Shown here: one piece after another, positions 34,371-43,043 of the stretch
How positions within the stretch are numbered: position 1 is the stretch's first letter
Layout of the letters: each line of letters opens with the position of its first letter
Assembly: GCF_001548115.1 (NCBI RefSeq)
Contig: NZ_AP014821.1
Span: 1,364,001 to 1,428,000, forward strand
Reading direction: 5' to 3'
Origin: Geminocystis sp. NIES-3709
Lineage (GTDB): Bacteria; Cyanobacteriota; Cyanobacteriia; Cyanobacteriales; Cyanobacteriaceae
Length of the DNA stretch: 64,000 nucleotides
Notes under the pieces: model-generated
What the model was told of the DNA's origin: nothing
The model's input: the letters and a program-made list of their open reading frames with translations, nothing else
Database searches by the model: none
Program-made: the position numbers and the translations under genes

Positions 34371-35972
34371 ATGATCAAAACGAAAAACTCGTCAATCTTA
34401 TCCTATCCGATAACTGTAATTCTGGTAGTTGGTTTAATCATTAGAGCCATTATTGCCCTATATTTACAACCAGGATATGATGAGGCTTATTATTATCTCT
34501 ACACGCAAAATTTAGACTGGAGTTATTTTGATCATCCTTTCCTAGTATCTTTAACCACCGGTTTGGGAGTATGGTTAACAGGAGAAGTTAATCAATTTAC
34601 CATTCGTTTTGGTACACTAATTATCACGACAGGTAGTTTATATTTTCTTTACTTAATAGGAAAAAACCTATTTAATCACGAAAGTGGGTTAATGACATTA
34701 CTCATAGCGTCTTCAATTCCCATTTTTACAGTCGCATTTGGGGTTTTAACGTTACCTGATGTTCCCTTAATTTTTTTTCTAACATTAACACTATTATTTG
34801 CATCTTATGAGTTTTTTCCTTTTCAAAATAAAATTACCTATAAACCTAGTTATCGTCTTATTTTAATAGGTTTTTGTTTGGGATTAGCTTGTTTAAGTAA
34901 ATATCATGGGTTTATTTTTGCTTTAGGTTTAGTCGGATTTTGTATTTTTAATTATCCCTATAGGCGAGTTTTTTCTTCTCCTTGGTTAATTTTAAGTTTT
35001 CTAGTATTTATTATTACTTTATTTCCTCTTTTATATTGGAATTGGCAAAATGATTGGGCATCTTTTGGTTTTCAACTTTCGACTCGTTTTGATTCCCCCG
35101 CTTCATCTACTATCACCATTAATCCTTTTAATACAATTGTAGTTGCCTTAGTTAGTATTGGTTATTTATTTCCTAGTTTTGGTTTTCCTCTGTGGTGGAT
35201 TGGGGGGGTTACTTTTTGGGAAGAAATTACTGTTAAATTTAATTTTCGTTATCGATTAATTTTATGGGTTTGTTTACCTTTAATTATTGGTTTTACTCTT
35301 TTAGGGGCTGTGACACAAATTCTGCCTACTTGGGCAATGCCCGGTTTTTGGTTTTTAACTCTGATTTTAGGTAATTATTGCACTAAATGGGCTAAAGAAT
35401 ATCCCAAACTAATTAAACGTTGGTTTTTCTTTTCTTTTCTAATTATTAATACTATTATTTTTGTGATGTTATCTCATTTTAGTATGGGGTTATTTCAAAA
35501 ACCGAATCAAAATGCTTTCTTTTCTGGTTTAATTGCACCACAAAATGATCCTTCTACGGAATTAATCGATATTATACAATTACGATCAAACTTTAAAAAC
35601 TCCTCAGAATTTTCCCAAGCCTTACAACAAGCAGATTTTATTTTTACCAATCAATATTATCTCGGAGGTTACATTGGTATGGCGATCGCACCTTTAACAG
35701 AAATTCCTGTAACTTGTTTTAGTGATGATAGTCGTGGATTTAACTATTGGTATCCCCTGGAAAATCTTAAAAGAAAACGGGGATTATATATTACAACGCA
35801 ACGATTTGCAAAAAAAGAATTAGAACAAAAGTACCGTCAATATTTTCAACAGTGGAAAAAAATAACTGAAATTCCTTTATTTCGATCAGGAGAAATAACA
35901 GAGGTATTCTATATTTATGAAGGAATAAATTTAATCACTATCCCCGATTTCAGACAAGAAAAAATTAACTAA
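34371..35972 (+). CDS. Glycosyltransferase family 39 (ArnT/PMT-like) membrane protein
   Basis: The 533-residue polytopic protein has about twelve TM helices in the first 390 residues, then a soluble C-terminal domain. The catalytic first periplasmic loop is seen as PGYDEAYYYLYTQNLDWSYF with its Asp-Glu pair, followed by DHPFLVSLTTG, the classic ArnT-like pattern. It would transfer a sugar from a polyprenyl-phosphate donor to a lipid or protein on the periplasmic side. Donor and acceptor are unknown. It starts divergently from the LptF/G gene, which fits an envelope function. Confidence 0.88.
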   Translation: MIKTKNSSILSYPITVILVVGLIIRAIIALYLQPGYDEAYYYLYTQNLDWSYFDHPFLVSLTTGLGVWLTGEVNQFTIRFGTLIITTGSLYFLYLIGKNLFNHESGLMTLLIASSIPIFTVAFGVLTLPDVPLIFFLTLTLLFASYEFFPFQNKITYKPSYRLILIGFCLGLACLSKYHGFIFALGLVGFCIFNYPYRRVFSSPWLILSFLVFIITLFPLLYWNWQNDWASFGFQLSTRFDSPASSTITINPFNTIVVALVSIGYLFPSFGFPLWWIGGVTFWEEITVKFNFRYRLILWVCLPLIIGFTLLGAVTQILPTWAMPGFWFLTLILGNYCTKWAKEYPKLIKRWFFFSFLIINTIIFVMLSHFSMGLFQKPNQNAFFSGLIAPQNDPSTELIDIIQLRSNFKNSSEFSQALQQADFIFTNQYYLGGYIGMAIAPLTEIPVTCFSDDSRGFNYWYPLENLKRKRGLYITTQRFAKKELEQKYRQYFQQWKKITEIPLFRSGEITEVFYIYEGINLITIPDFRQEKIN

Positions 35973-36062
35973 GATGACAGAGTTTTTCCTGTGTTGACTA
36001 TCCCTATATCCCTATAATAAAGAAATTGATAAACCAATAAATTATGATCATTGAAACCAATC

Positions 36063-36797
36063 ATGATAGATTTAAGTTATTTTTCTTTAGGGATTTTGTT
36101 ATGGTTAGGAAGTTGTGGCTTTTTAATTACTCTAAGACGAGATAATAATAATTCCTCCTCCTCAAAAAAAATACCTTCATTTGACTCCTCTTTTCGTGAT
36201 TCAACTAAAATTCAAAAATTAGAAAAACAACTAGAAATTAAAATTAATAATTTAGCTTTCGCTACTGAAAAGATAAAAGCCTTACAAGAAGAATTACAAA
36301 CTGTCAGCGATCGATTAGAATACAATCAAGATAAATATAAAAAATCTGAGCAAGAATCAAAAACAAAAGTTGATAATTTGGAAAACCAGATAGAAAGATT
36401 AGAAAAAAAATGTCTGGAATTAAATCAAGAAATAGAAAATTTACCGATAAAATTAATTAGAGATTGGCAACAAAAATCTTTTGAGTCGTTACAAACATTA
36501 CTCGCCAACTATCCTACTGCCAAAATCATGGTAAAACTAAAACCAGAGTTACCTGCCAAAAATGTGATTACCTTACTAAAACCCTTAGATAAAGTATTAA
36601 TACAATGGGGAATAGAATCTATTGGCAAACCTTGGGAAAAAGTCTCATATAATCCTCAAATACATTATAGTGACGAAGAAAATTTAATCCCAAATGAAAT
36701 GGTTTACATTCGTTTTGTGGGTTATCGTCAACAAGAAAAAATTTTATTACCGGCTAAAGTTAGTCGCACACTACCCGGAGAAAAAAAGTCTCAATAA
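36063..36797 (+). CDS. Membrane-anchored coiled-coil protein with GrpE-like C-terminal region
   Basis: The 244-residue protein has an N-terminal TM helix (about residues 3-22), then a coiled coil (about 50-130), and a globular C-terminal domain. The end 'GIESIGKPWEKVSYNPQIHY' followed by 'VYIRFVGYRQQEKILLPAKV' resembles the beta-domain of GrpE, the DnaK nucleotide exchange factor. The anchor and atypical middle set it apart from true GrpE. ATG 36063 is preferred to TTG 36051. It could recruit Hsp70 to a membrane; that is inference. Confidence 0.65.
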   Translation: MIDLSYFSLGILLWLGSCGFLITLRRDNNNSSSSKKIPSFDSSFRDSTKIQKLEKQLEIKINNLAFATEKIKALQEELQTVSDRLEYNQDKYKKSEQESKTKVDNLENQIERLEKKCLELNQEIENLPIKLIRDWQQKSFESLQTLLANYPTAKIMVKLKPELPAKNVITLLKPLDKVLIQWGIESIGKPWEKVSYNPQIHYSDEENLIPNEMVYIRFVGYRQQEKILLPAKVSRTLPGEKKSQ

Positions 36798-36974
36798 ACT
36801 CATTTAAGTCTTAGCAATCAGTCGTTAGCAAAAGAGAAAATAGTTATAATTACTCACCTAATAGTTAAACTTATTTTTAATCAAAAAAAAGTTAAAAGTT
36901 ATGTTTTCATTCCCTTTTGCTTTTTGCCTGAATGCTTATAAACCTCATCTCAAAAAGAGGTTAAGAAAATTCAA

Positions 36975-37349
36975 TTAATCGCTTAATTGTCTGAGATGAA
37001 TATTTTTTCTTCCCAATACAACCTCAAATTCATCTCCCGGTTTTAAACCCATTTTATCAGTATAAGCCTTACCGATCGAAAGATTACCATTAGATTGTAC
37101 ATTAATGCGAAAATTAGCACTTCTGCCTCTTTTTTTACTATCGACAGTAGTTTCATTATCGAGATTAATTCCTTCTGCTTCTATTAAAGCATTGAGAAAT
37201 TTAACCATACTAACTCTTTTTTGATCATTATCTGTCAAAGTATAATAACCACACTCAATCGCTTTTACTTCTCGTGAAACATTACCCAATTTTTTTACAG
37301 TTTTGAGTAATTCTTTTCCTGTAAGAGGTTGTTGCTTTTTGTTTGCCAT
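36975..37349 (-). CDS. AbrB-family transcriptional regulator (cyAbrB)
   Basis: The 124-residue protein has the cyanobacterial layout: an N-terminal conserved region with PLTGKELLKTVKKL and CGYYTLTDNDQKRVSM, then a C-terminal SpoVT/AbrB swapped-hairpin domain (NGNLSIGKAYTDKMGLKPGD). The KKRGRSANFRI linker is, from memory, closer to cyAbrB1 than to cyAbrB2. These proteins bind DNA broadly and tune carbon/nitrogen balance and hydrogenase expression. The gene is alone and followed upstream by a long non-coding stretch. Confidence 0.9.
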   Translation of the reverse strand: MANKKQQPLTGKELLKTVKKLGNVSREVKAIECGYYTLTDNDQKRVSMVKFLNALIEAEGINLDNETTVDSKKRGRSANFRINVQSNGNLSIGKAYTDKMGLKPGDEFEVVLGRKNIHLRQLSD

Positions 37350-38333
37350 TTACTTCTATTTTCCTAATTTTTAAACTGCCTATTTTGAGTCAATATACAA
37401 AATAGTTTTTAAATTTTTGTTCATTAACCATAATATACTAATAAAGTCAAATTTTACTTTTTTTCTAAACATAATCTTTGACTATGATTTTCAGAGTCTT
37501 TTTTACTAATTTATCTTTATAATGATATTTTTCGTAAATTCTTGAGGATTAAGATATTAATTAGTAATTTCGTAAAGATATTTGATAATATTTAAGACAT
37601 CTGGATGTTTAAACAAATAAAAAATTTTTTAATAAGGAAGTCAAGAATATAATTTAAGATAATTTTTATATTGATAATTTCAGTAAATATGGCAATCCCA
37701 TTTTAGTTCTAATATTTTGCTTAGGTTAGGAGATAGGAAATAGAAGGAAACAATATTTTGGATGGAAACAACATTTTTTTGTTTTGAAGTAATAAATAGT
37801 AGAGGATCAATTTTGTTTTGATAAGTTAATATTATAAAAACGAACCTCTTTTTTGACTTGTAAACTGTCTTTCTTTCAATTTTATTTCTCAATTTCAACT
37901 TAACTGACTAACCTGAAACCTATTTAGATTTACAAATGAAAATAAGGTATAGCAATCCTATAGATTCGTGAGAAATAATTATGTTTAATTAAGCACTCAG
38001 CAATTAGCAATTAGTTATCAGCTATTGTGAAGTTAAATTTCTGGCCAACATATAGTAATTGATTACTTATTCTTTAATGGAAAAAAGGCTAAAAGCTAAT
38101 CCCTTTAATTACAAGTATCTAAAATTATCACAAATGATTTAGGAATACTATAAAACCCATAAAAGTTGCATAGTTTAATAGACTTCTCCAAAAATTACGA
38201 TTTTAAAACCCTAGAATAAGCATTTCAGCCGCATTTTTAGAAAATATGGCGATGTCTAATATTAGTAAAAATTGATGAAACTCTTATTAGTTGTCTCTTG
38301 CCTTCTGCTATAATTCACAAGAATTAACATAGT
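37350..38333. other. Long non-coding region with a MITE-like repeat
   Basis: These 984 bp of very AT-rich DNA hold no credible gene; a 72-codon minus-strand frame at 37680-37898 has low-complexity, basic composition and no homologue I know. The stretch contains filler such as AGCAATTAGCAATTAG and a 205-bp inverted-repeat element (37948-38152). TAATAGACTTCTCC at about 38177-38190 looks like an insertion-sequence end common in cyanobacteria. Confidence 0.55.
37948..38152. repeat. MITE-like element with imperfect terminal inverted repeats
   Basis: The left end reads TATAGCAATCCTATAGATTC and the reverse complement of the right end reads TATAGTATTCCTAAATCATT. About 25 bp at each end pair imperfectly. 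The interior is non-coding. A solitary matching end lies at 33091-33113 and weaker ones near 255 and 14571, so this is a dispersed family. Confidence 0.55.
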
Positions 38334-38789
38334 TTACGAAACCAACTCAAATTCTTTCAAAGCGGGTAAAAAATTGTTGTTTTCATGACTTGGGCGACTT
38401 AATTTTATTAAAGCAAATCGTTGTAAAGGTGTTAGTTTTTGCCATTGAAATAAGGTTAACTGATAATCAAATTCTTTAGCTTTTTTCTGTATAGTATCTG
38501 GTATTATATCGATATTAAGCCATTCAGGATTAGATAATATTTCTAAATCTTTAGGATATTCTTTAGTTTTTTCATAAACTAAATCTCTTAAGTATTGACG
38601 ATATTCAACAATTTGTGTAAAAGTTTCACAGGGTTTATTTATTAGCACTTCTTTTTCGAGATGATTAAAATTGTACCAATGATGAAGTTTTAATTTAACT
38701 CCGCAAGTATCTAATTTAAATCTCACTATCATAGGGATACAACGCAGAGAAGCGACAAAATCGGCTTCAAATTCAAAAAATTGTTTCAT
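38334..38789 (-). CDS. narM: Nitrate reductase-associated protein NarM
   Basis: The 151-residue protein has the NarM pattern: FEFEADFVASLRCIPMIVRF at the N-terminus, NKPCETFTQIVEYRQYL in the middle and 'LTPLQRFALIKL...HENNNF' near the end. NarM is needed for active NarB nitrate reductase in cyanobacteria and probably helps cofactor insertion or electron delivery. Usually found near nar genes, here it is alone, between a non-coding stretch and rfbB. Confidence 0.82.
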   Translation of the reverse strand: MKQFFEFEADFVASLRCIPMIVRFKLDTCGVKLKLHHWYNFNHLEKEVLINKPCETFTQIVEYRQYLRDLVYEKTKEYPKDLEILSNPEWLNIDIIPDTIQKKAKEFDYQLTLFQWQKLTPLQRFALIKLSRPSHENNNFLPALKEFELVS

Positions 38790-38895
38790 TTATTGTTATC
38801 AATCTGTTATAATTACCACTAACTATTCGTTATTCACTATTCACTAAATAGTAGTAGAATTGGTGGGCAATGCTCACCCTACTTCTTTATTTTAT

Positions 38896-39963
38896 TTACT
38901 CTACAGTATAATTTTTTTGATAGTATTTTTGATAGTCTTCTGATAGTAGTGGTTGCCACCATTGAGAATTATTAACATACCATTGCAAGGTTTCTTTTAA
39001 TCCTGTTTCAAGGGTTGCAAATGGTTTCCAATTTAGTTCTTTTTGCAGTTTACTGCTATCAATAGCATAACGTCGATCATGACCGGGTCGATCTTTTACA
39101 AAAGTAATTAGTTGATGAGAAGGTTTAACAGGTAAATTTGGAGCAATTTCATCCATAATTTGACAAATTAATTTTACTAAGTCAATGTTTTTTACTTCGT
39201 TATTACCACCGATATTATAAGTTTCTCCTTGCTTTCCTTGGTGTAAAACTGTGTCTAAAGCACGACAATGATCTTTAACATACAACCAATCTCGTATATT
39301 TTGACCATCTCCATAAACCGGGAGAGATTTTCCTAAGAGGATATTGATAGCCATGAGGGGAATTAATTTTTCGGGAAAATGATATGCACCATAGTTATTA
39401 GAACAGTTGGTAATAATTGTGGGTATATTATAGGTATGATAATAAGCCCTGACTAGATGATCACTTCCTGCTTTTGAGGCAGAATAAGGACTATTTGGAG
39501 CATAGGCATTTTTTTCGGTAAAAGGGGGATCATCTATGTTTAGACTACCATAAACTTCATCAGTAGAAACATGAAGAAAACGATAATCAGGGGATTGGTT
39601 TTGTTTTTCCCAGTGATTACGAAAACTCTCTAGAAGAGTAAATGTGCCCATAACGTTGGTTTGAATAAAAGCTGAAGGTGCTAAAATCGACCGATCAACA
39701 TGAGATTCGGCGGCAAAATGGGTAATAGTAGTGATTTTCTCTCTTTCTAATATTTTATCAACTAAGACTCGATCGCAGATGTCTCCCTGAATAAATAAAA
39801 AATGGGGATTGGTTTGTAAGTTAGCTAAATTTTGAAGATTTCCAGCATAAGTAAGGGCATCGAAAACAATAACTTTATCTTGAGGATGATTTTCTGTCCA
39901 ATAGTTAACAAAATTTGAGCCAATAAATCCTGCACCACCAGTTACTAAAATATTTTTACTCAT
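38896..39963 (-). CDS. rfbB: dTDP-glucose 4,6-dehydratase
   Basis: RfbB converts dTDP-glucose to dTDP-4-keto-6-deoxyglucose on the way to dTDP-rhamnose and other deoxysugars. The 355-residue extended short-chain dehydrogenase has NAD motif TGGAGFIG at residues 7-14, 'HFAAESHVDRSI', the catalytic Tyr-x3-Lys in YSASKAGSDHL and 'NCSNNYGAYHFPEKLIPL'. rfbA, C and D are not in the window. The product would feed surface polysaccharide. Confidence 0.95.
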   Translation of the reverse strand: MSKNILVTGGAGFIGSNFVNYWTENHPQDKVIVFDALTYAGNLQNLANLQTNPHFLFIQGDICDRVLVDKILEREKITTITHFAAESHVDRSILAPSAFIQTNVMGTFTLLESFRNHWEKQNQSPDYRFLHVSTDEVYGSLNIDDPPFTEKNAYAPNSPYSASKAGSDHLVRAYYHTYNIPTIITNCSNNYGAYHFPEKLIPLMAINILLGKSLPVYGDGQNIRDWLYVKDHCRALDTVLHQGKQGETYNIGGNNEVKNIDLVKLICQIMDEIAPNLPVKPSHQLITFVKDRPGHDRRYAIDSSKLQKELNWKPFATLETGLKETLQWYVNNSQWWQPLLSEDYQKYYQKNYTVE

Positions 39964-40161
39964 AAATAATCAAAAATTATAGCGCCGAATCATTATACCA
40001 ACATCCCCCATGGAAAAAAACAGTATTATTCTACATTGCAAATTCTAAATTTTTAGTTAACCAAAATTCCACAACTTCGATGAGATTGTTAAGTATTGAC
40101 TTTTATCTATCTATAATGTACCATTTATTAAGAAAGATAAATATATAAAGGAGATTAATGT

Positions 40162-41061
40162 TTGATTCACGCAACATTGCATCAGTTAAAAGTCTTTGAA
40201 ACTACTGCCCGTTTAGGAAGTTTTACCAAAGCGGCAGAAGAATTAGACATAACTCAACCAACGGTATCAAGTCAAGTGAAACAATTAACAAAGACTGTTG
40301 GCTTACCTTTATTTGAGCAAATCGGGAAACAACTTTATCTCACGGAAGCAGGAAAAGCATTATTGACGACTTGTCAGGATGTGTTTACGGAGTTAGATAA
40401 CTTTGAGATGAAAATTGCTGACTTTAAAGGCACAAAAGAAGGCAAATTGCGTTTATCTGTCATTACCACCGCAGCCTATTTTATTCCTCGCATTTTAGGT
40501 TCATTTTGTCAACTTTATCCCGATATTGATGTTGCACTTCAAGTAATTAATCATCAACAAATACAGCAGAGAATGTTGAATAATCAAGATGATTTATACA
40601 TCATGAGTCAACCCCCTGAAGAAATTGATCTCAAAAGTCAACCTTTCATTAATAATCCATTAGTAGCGATCTCCCGCAAAGATCATCCCTTAGCTAATAA
40701 TAAAAGAATACCTTTAGAAAATTTGCAACCCTATCCCTTCATTATGCGCGAATCTGGATCAGGTACTCGTAAAGCAGTACAAAAATTATTTAATGAACAT
40801 AATATTAAAGCAAAAGTGCGCTTAGAATTAGGAAGTAATGAAGCAATTAAACAAGCTATTTTAGGTGGTTTAGGAATTTCTGTGTTATCAAAACATACTT
40901 TAACTTCTGCCTGTCATGAAGATTTAACGATTCTTGATGTGCAAAATTTCCCTATTCCTAAACATTGGTATATTTCCTATTTAGCAGGGAAACAATTATC
41001 AGTTATTGCTCAAACATTTTTAGATTTTTTAATTGATAAAAGTCAACTCATGGAAATTTAA
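40162..41061 (+). CDS. LysR-type regulator, RbcR/CbbR-like
   Basis: The 299-residue protein has an N-terminal winged helix (LHQLKVFETTARLGSFTKAA, then ELDITQPTVSSQVKQL) and a periplasmic-binding-like effector domain. The opening closely follows RbcR/CbbR, the regulator of RuBisCO and carbon-uptake genes. Start: TTG 40162 is placed 8 bases after AAGGAG (about 40148-40153) and gives the canonical N-terminus. An ATG at 40158 overlaps it but is out of frame and dies after 13 codons. The AEC transporter gene may once have followed directly; an insertion element now separates them. Confidence 0.9.
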   Translation: MIHATLHQLKVFETTARLGSFTKAAEELDITQPTVSSQVKQLTKTVGLPLFEQIGKQLYLTEAGKALLTTCQDVFTELDNFEMKIADFKGTKEGKLRLSVITTAAYFIPRILGSFCQLYPDIDVALQVINHQQIQQRMLNNQDDLYIMSQPPEEIDLKSQPFINNPLVAISRKDHPLANNKRIPLENLQPYPFIMRESGSGTRKAVQKLFNEHNIKAKVRLELGSNEAIKQAILGGLGISVLSKHTLTSACHEDLTILDVQNFPIPKHWYISYLAGKQLSVIAQTFLDFLIDKSQLMEI

Positions 41062-41071
41062 GTTAATCTTA

Positions 41072-41927
41072 GGGCGTGTCATCAATTAGAACTGAAAAAC
41101 AGGTAAAATATATTTTCAAGTAGTTTTTTCACGAAAATAGGGTGTGCTAAGAAAATGAATCGTTATGCTTTAAGAGATGATCAATGGGATAGAATTAAAA
41201 ACCTGCTTCCCGGTCGTCACGGTACAGTAGGAGTTACAGCTAGAGATAACCGATTCGATTATTTGTGGAAGGGGTTTTGTACCGGTATAAAGCGGGTATT
41301 CCTTGGCGAGATTTACCTGATCAATTTGGTGATTTTCGAGTGGTTCATACTCGTTTTAGTCGTTGGAATAAAAAAGGTGTCTGGGAAAGAGTTTTTCGAG
41401 TTTTGGCGGGGGATGCGGATAATGAATATGCGATGATTGATTCAACTATAGTCAGAGCACATCACCATAGCTCAGGTGCAAAAGGGGGGATAAAAATGAA
41501 GAAGCCATTGGTCGCAGTAAAGGTGGTTTAAGTACAAAAATACATGCTACCGTAGATGCTTTGGGGAATCCCACAGGTTTTTTCCTTACACCAGGGCAAA
41601 ACTGTGATTTGGATGGTGCAGATATTTTATTAGAGGATTTGGAAACAGATACTTTATTAGGGGATAAAGGTTATGATGCCGATGAGAGAGTAATTGAAAA
41701 ACTCGAAAGACAAGGTAAAACAGTAGTTATACCTCCAAAGAAGAATAGAAAAAAACAACGAGAATATGACAAATATTTATATCAAGCAAGACATTTAATT
41801 GAAAACTTTTTTGCTCGGTTGAAACAGTATAGAGGGATTTCCACCAGATATGACAAACGAAAAATAAATTTTCTTGGTGGTATTTATCTAGCGGCAATAG
41901 TTATTTGGCTTAATTGATGACACGCCC
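41072..41927 (+). mobile_element. IS5-family insertion sequence (IS427-like), inactive
   Basis: The 856-bp element has terminal inverted repeats GGGCGTGTCATCAATTA (41072-41088 and the reverse complement ending at 41927) and a TA target duplication (41070-41071 and 41928-41929). It encodes one DDE transposase in pieces. It lies between the LysR gene and the AEC transporter gene. Size, 2-bp duplication and protein type fit the IS427 subgroup. Confidence 0.9.
41155..41917 (+). pseudogene. IS5-family transposase, broken by a 5-bp duplication
   Basis: The N-terminal frame (from 41155, MNRYALRDDQWDRI) should continue into 'FVEGVLYRYKAGIPWRDLP', but a tandem CGATTCGATT at 41251-41260 shifts the frame. 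A second frame change lies at a run of six G (about 41486-41491). A -1 slip there gives a continuous product into 'NEEAIGRSKGGLSTKIHATV', so it may be the natural programmed frameshift of the group. The C-terminal part (to 41917) carries the remaining DDE region, including the 'LLGDKGYDADE' Asp. Confidence 0.88.
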
Positions 41928-42049
41928 TAGATAAAAATACCTTACACTAACCTTGGAAGCCACTGACTTTCATATCAATTTTTCTTGGTGAAAGATCTGA
42001 GACTGAAAAAAGAGGTTAATTTCTATTTGTTAATCTTCCACTATTTGCC

Positions 42050-42937
42050 GTGAATATAATATTATCGTCAGTTTTACCAGTAGGATTAATTATCGCTATT
42101 GGCTATATAGCAGGTCAAAGATTAAAATTAGATCAATCTACATTATCTCAAGTTAGTGTTTATATCTTAGCACCAGCATTAATAGCAGATGGTCTTTATC
42201 GTTCAACAATATCCGCACAAAGTGCTTTTAAAATATTGTTGGCTTATATTTTGACAACGGCAATTCTTTATGGTGGAGTTTTCGTTGTTGGTAAATTATT
42301 AAAACTATCCCAAAATGATAGTAAGGGATTGTTAGCCATTACCCTTTGCCCAAATAACGGGAATATGGGGTTATCAATCATCGCTTTTGCTTTGGGAGAC
42401 GAAGGATTAGAAAGAGCAATAATTTACATGATTTTTTCCAGTATTGTCTTATTTGGGATGTTGCCCGGAATTTTGAAGGGTGATAGTTTTCTCATGGGGT
42501 TAAAAGTTACATGGAAGTTACCTCTAATTTGGGCAATGTTATTTGGTATTGTTTTAAATGTCGCTGATATAACATTACCTTTTAATTTAGGCAAAAGTTT
42601 AGAATGGTTAGGTATTTCTGCTATTCCTATTGCTTTAATTATCTTGGGGATGCAGTTAAATAATACTAAATTAGAGGTGAGTGTCGGAGAAATGGGGGCG
42701 ACTTTTATCAGATTAGCGATCGCTCCTATAATAGCTTACGGTATAGGAATATTAGTCGGTTTAACAGGACTAGATTTACAAGCATTAACTTTACAAACAG
42801 CTATGCCAACAGCAGTAAATGCAGTAATAATGATCAAAGAATTTGGAGGAAATACTGTAATGGTAGCAAGAACTATTATTATTTCTACAGTGATGAGTTT
42901 TGCAACTTTACCTCTGATAATTTGGTTAATAACTTAG
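42050..42937 (+). CDS. AEC-family (auxin efflux carrier-like) transporter
   Basis: The 295-residue membrane protein has about ten TM helices in two inverted five-helix halves. The first half has 'GLIIAIGYIAGQRL' and 'TLCPNNGNMGLSIIAFALGD', the conserved asparagine/proline crossover. The start codon is GTG 42050. The stop TAG (42935-42937) overlaps the outermost base of an insertion element, so the last residues may have been altered by the insertion. The family exports or imports small organic anions. Its position after an RbcR-like regulator suggests co-regulation, which is inference. Confidence 0.85.
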   Translation: MNIILSSVLPVGLIIAIGYIAGQRLKLDQSTLSQVSVYILAPALIADGLYRSTISAQSAFKILLAYILTTAILYGGVFVVGKLLKLSQNDSKGLLAITLCPNNGNMGLSIIAFALGDEGLERAIIYMIFSSIVLFGMLPGILKGDSFLMGLKVTWKLPLIWAMLFGIVLNVADITLPFNLGKSLEWLGISAIPIALIILGMQLNNTKLEVSVGEMGATFIRLAIAPIIAYGIGILVGLTGLDLQALTLQTAMPTAVNAVIMIKEFGGNTVMVARTIIISTVMSFATLPLIIWLIT

Positions 42938-43043
42938 GGTTTGCTGAATGAGAACTACAACCCTTGTCTAAATAGTGATTGAACCCTCAAGATTACTTTT
43001 GAAGGTGCAGGGGAAAATGAGTTTTTTCGTTGAAAACCTCATA

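Noticed and set aside
37680-37898. A 72-codon minus-strand frame in the long non-coding stretch
   Set aside because: Low complexity, basic composition and repetitive filler around it; no sign of a real gene.
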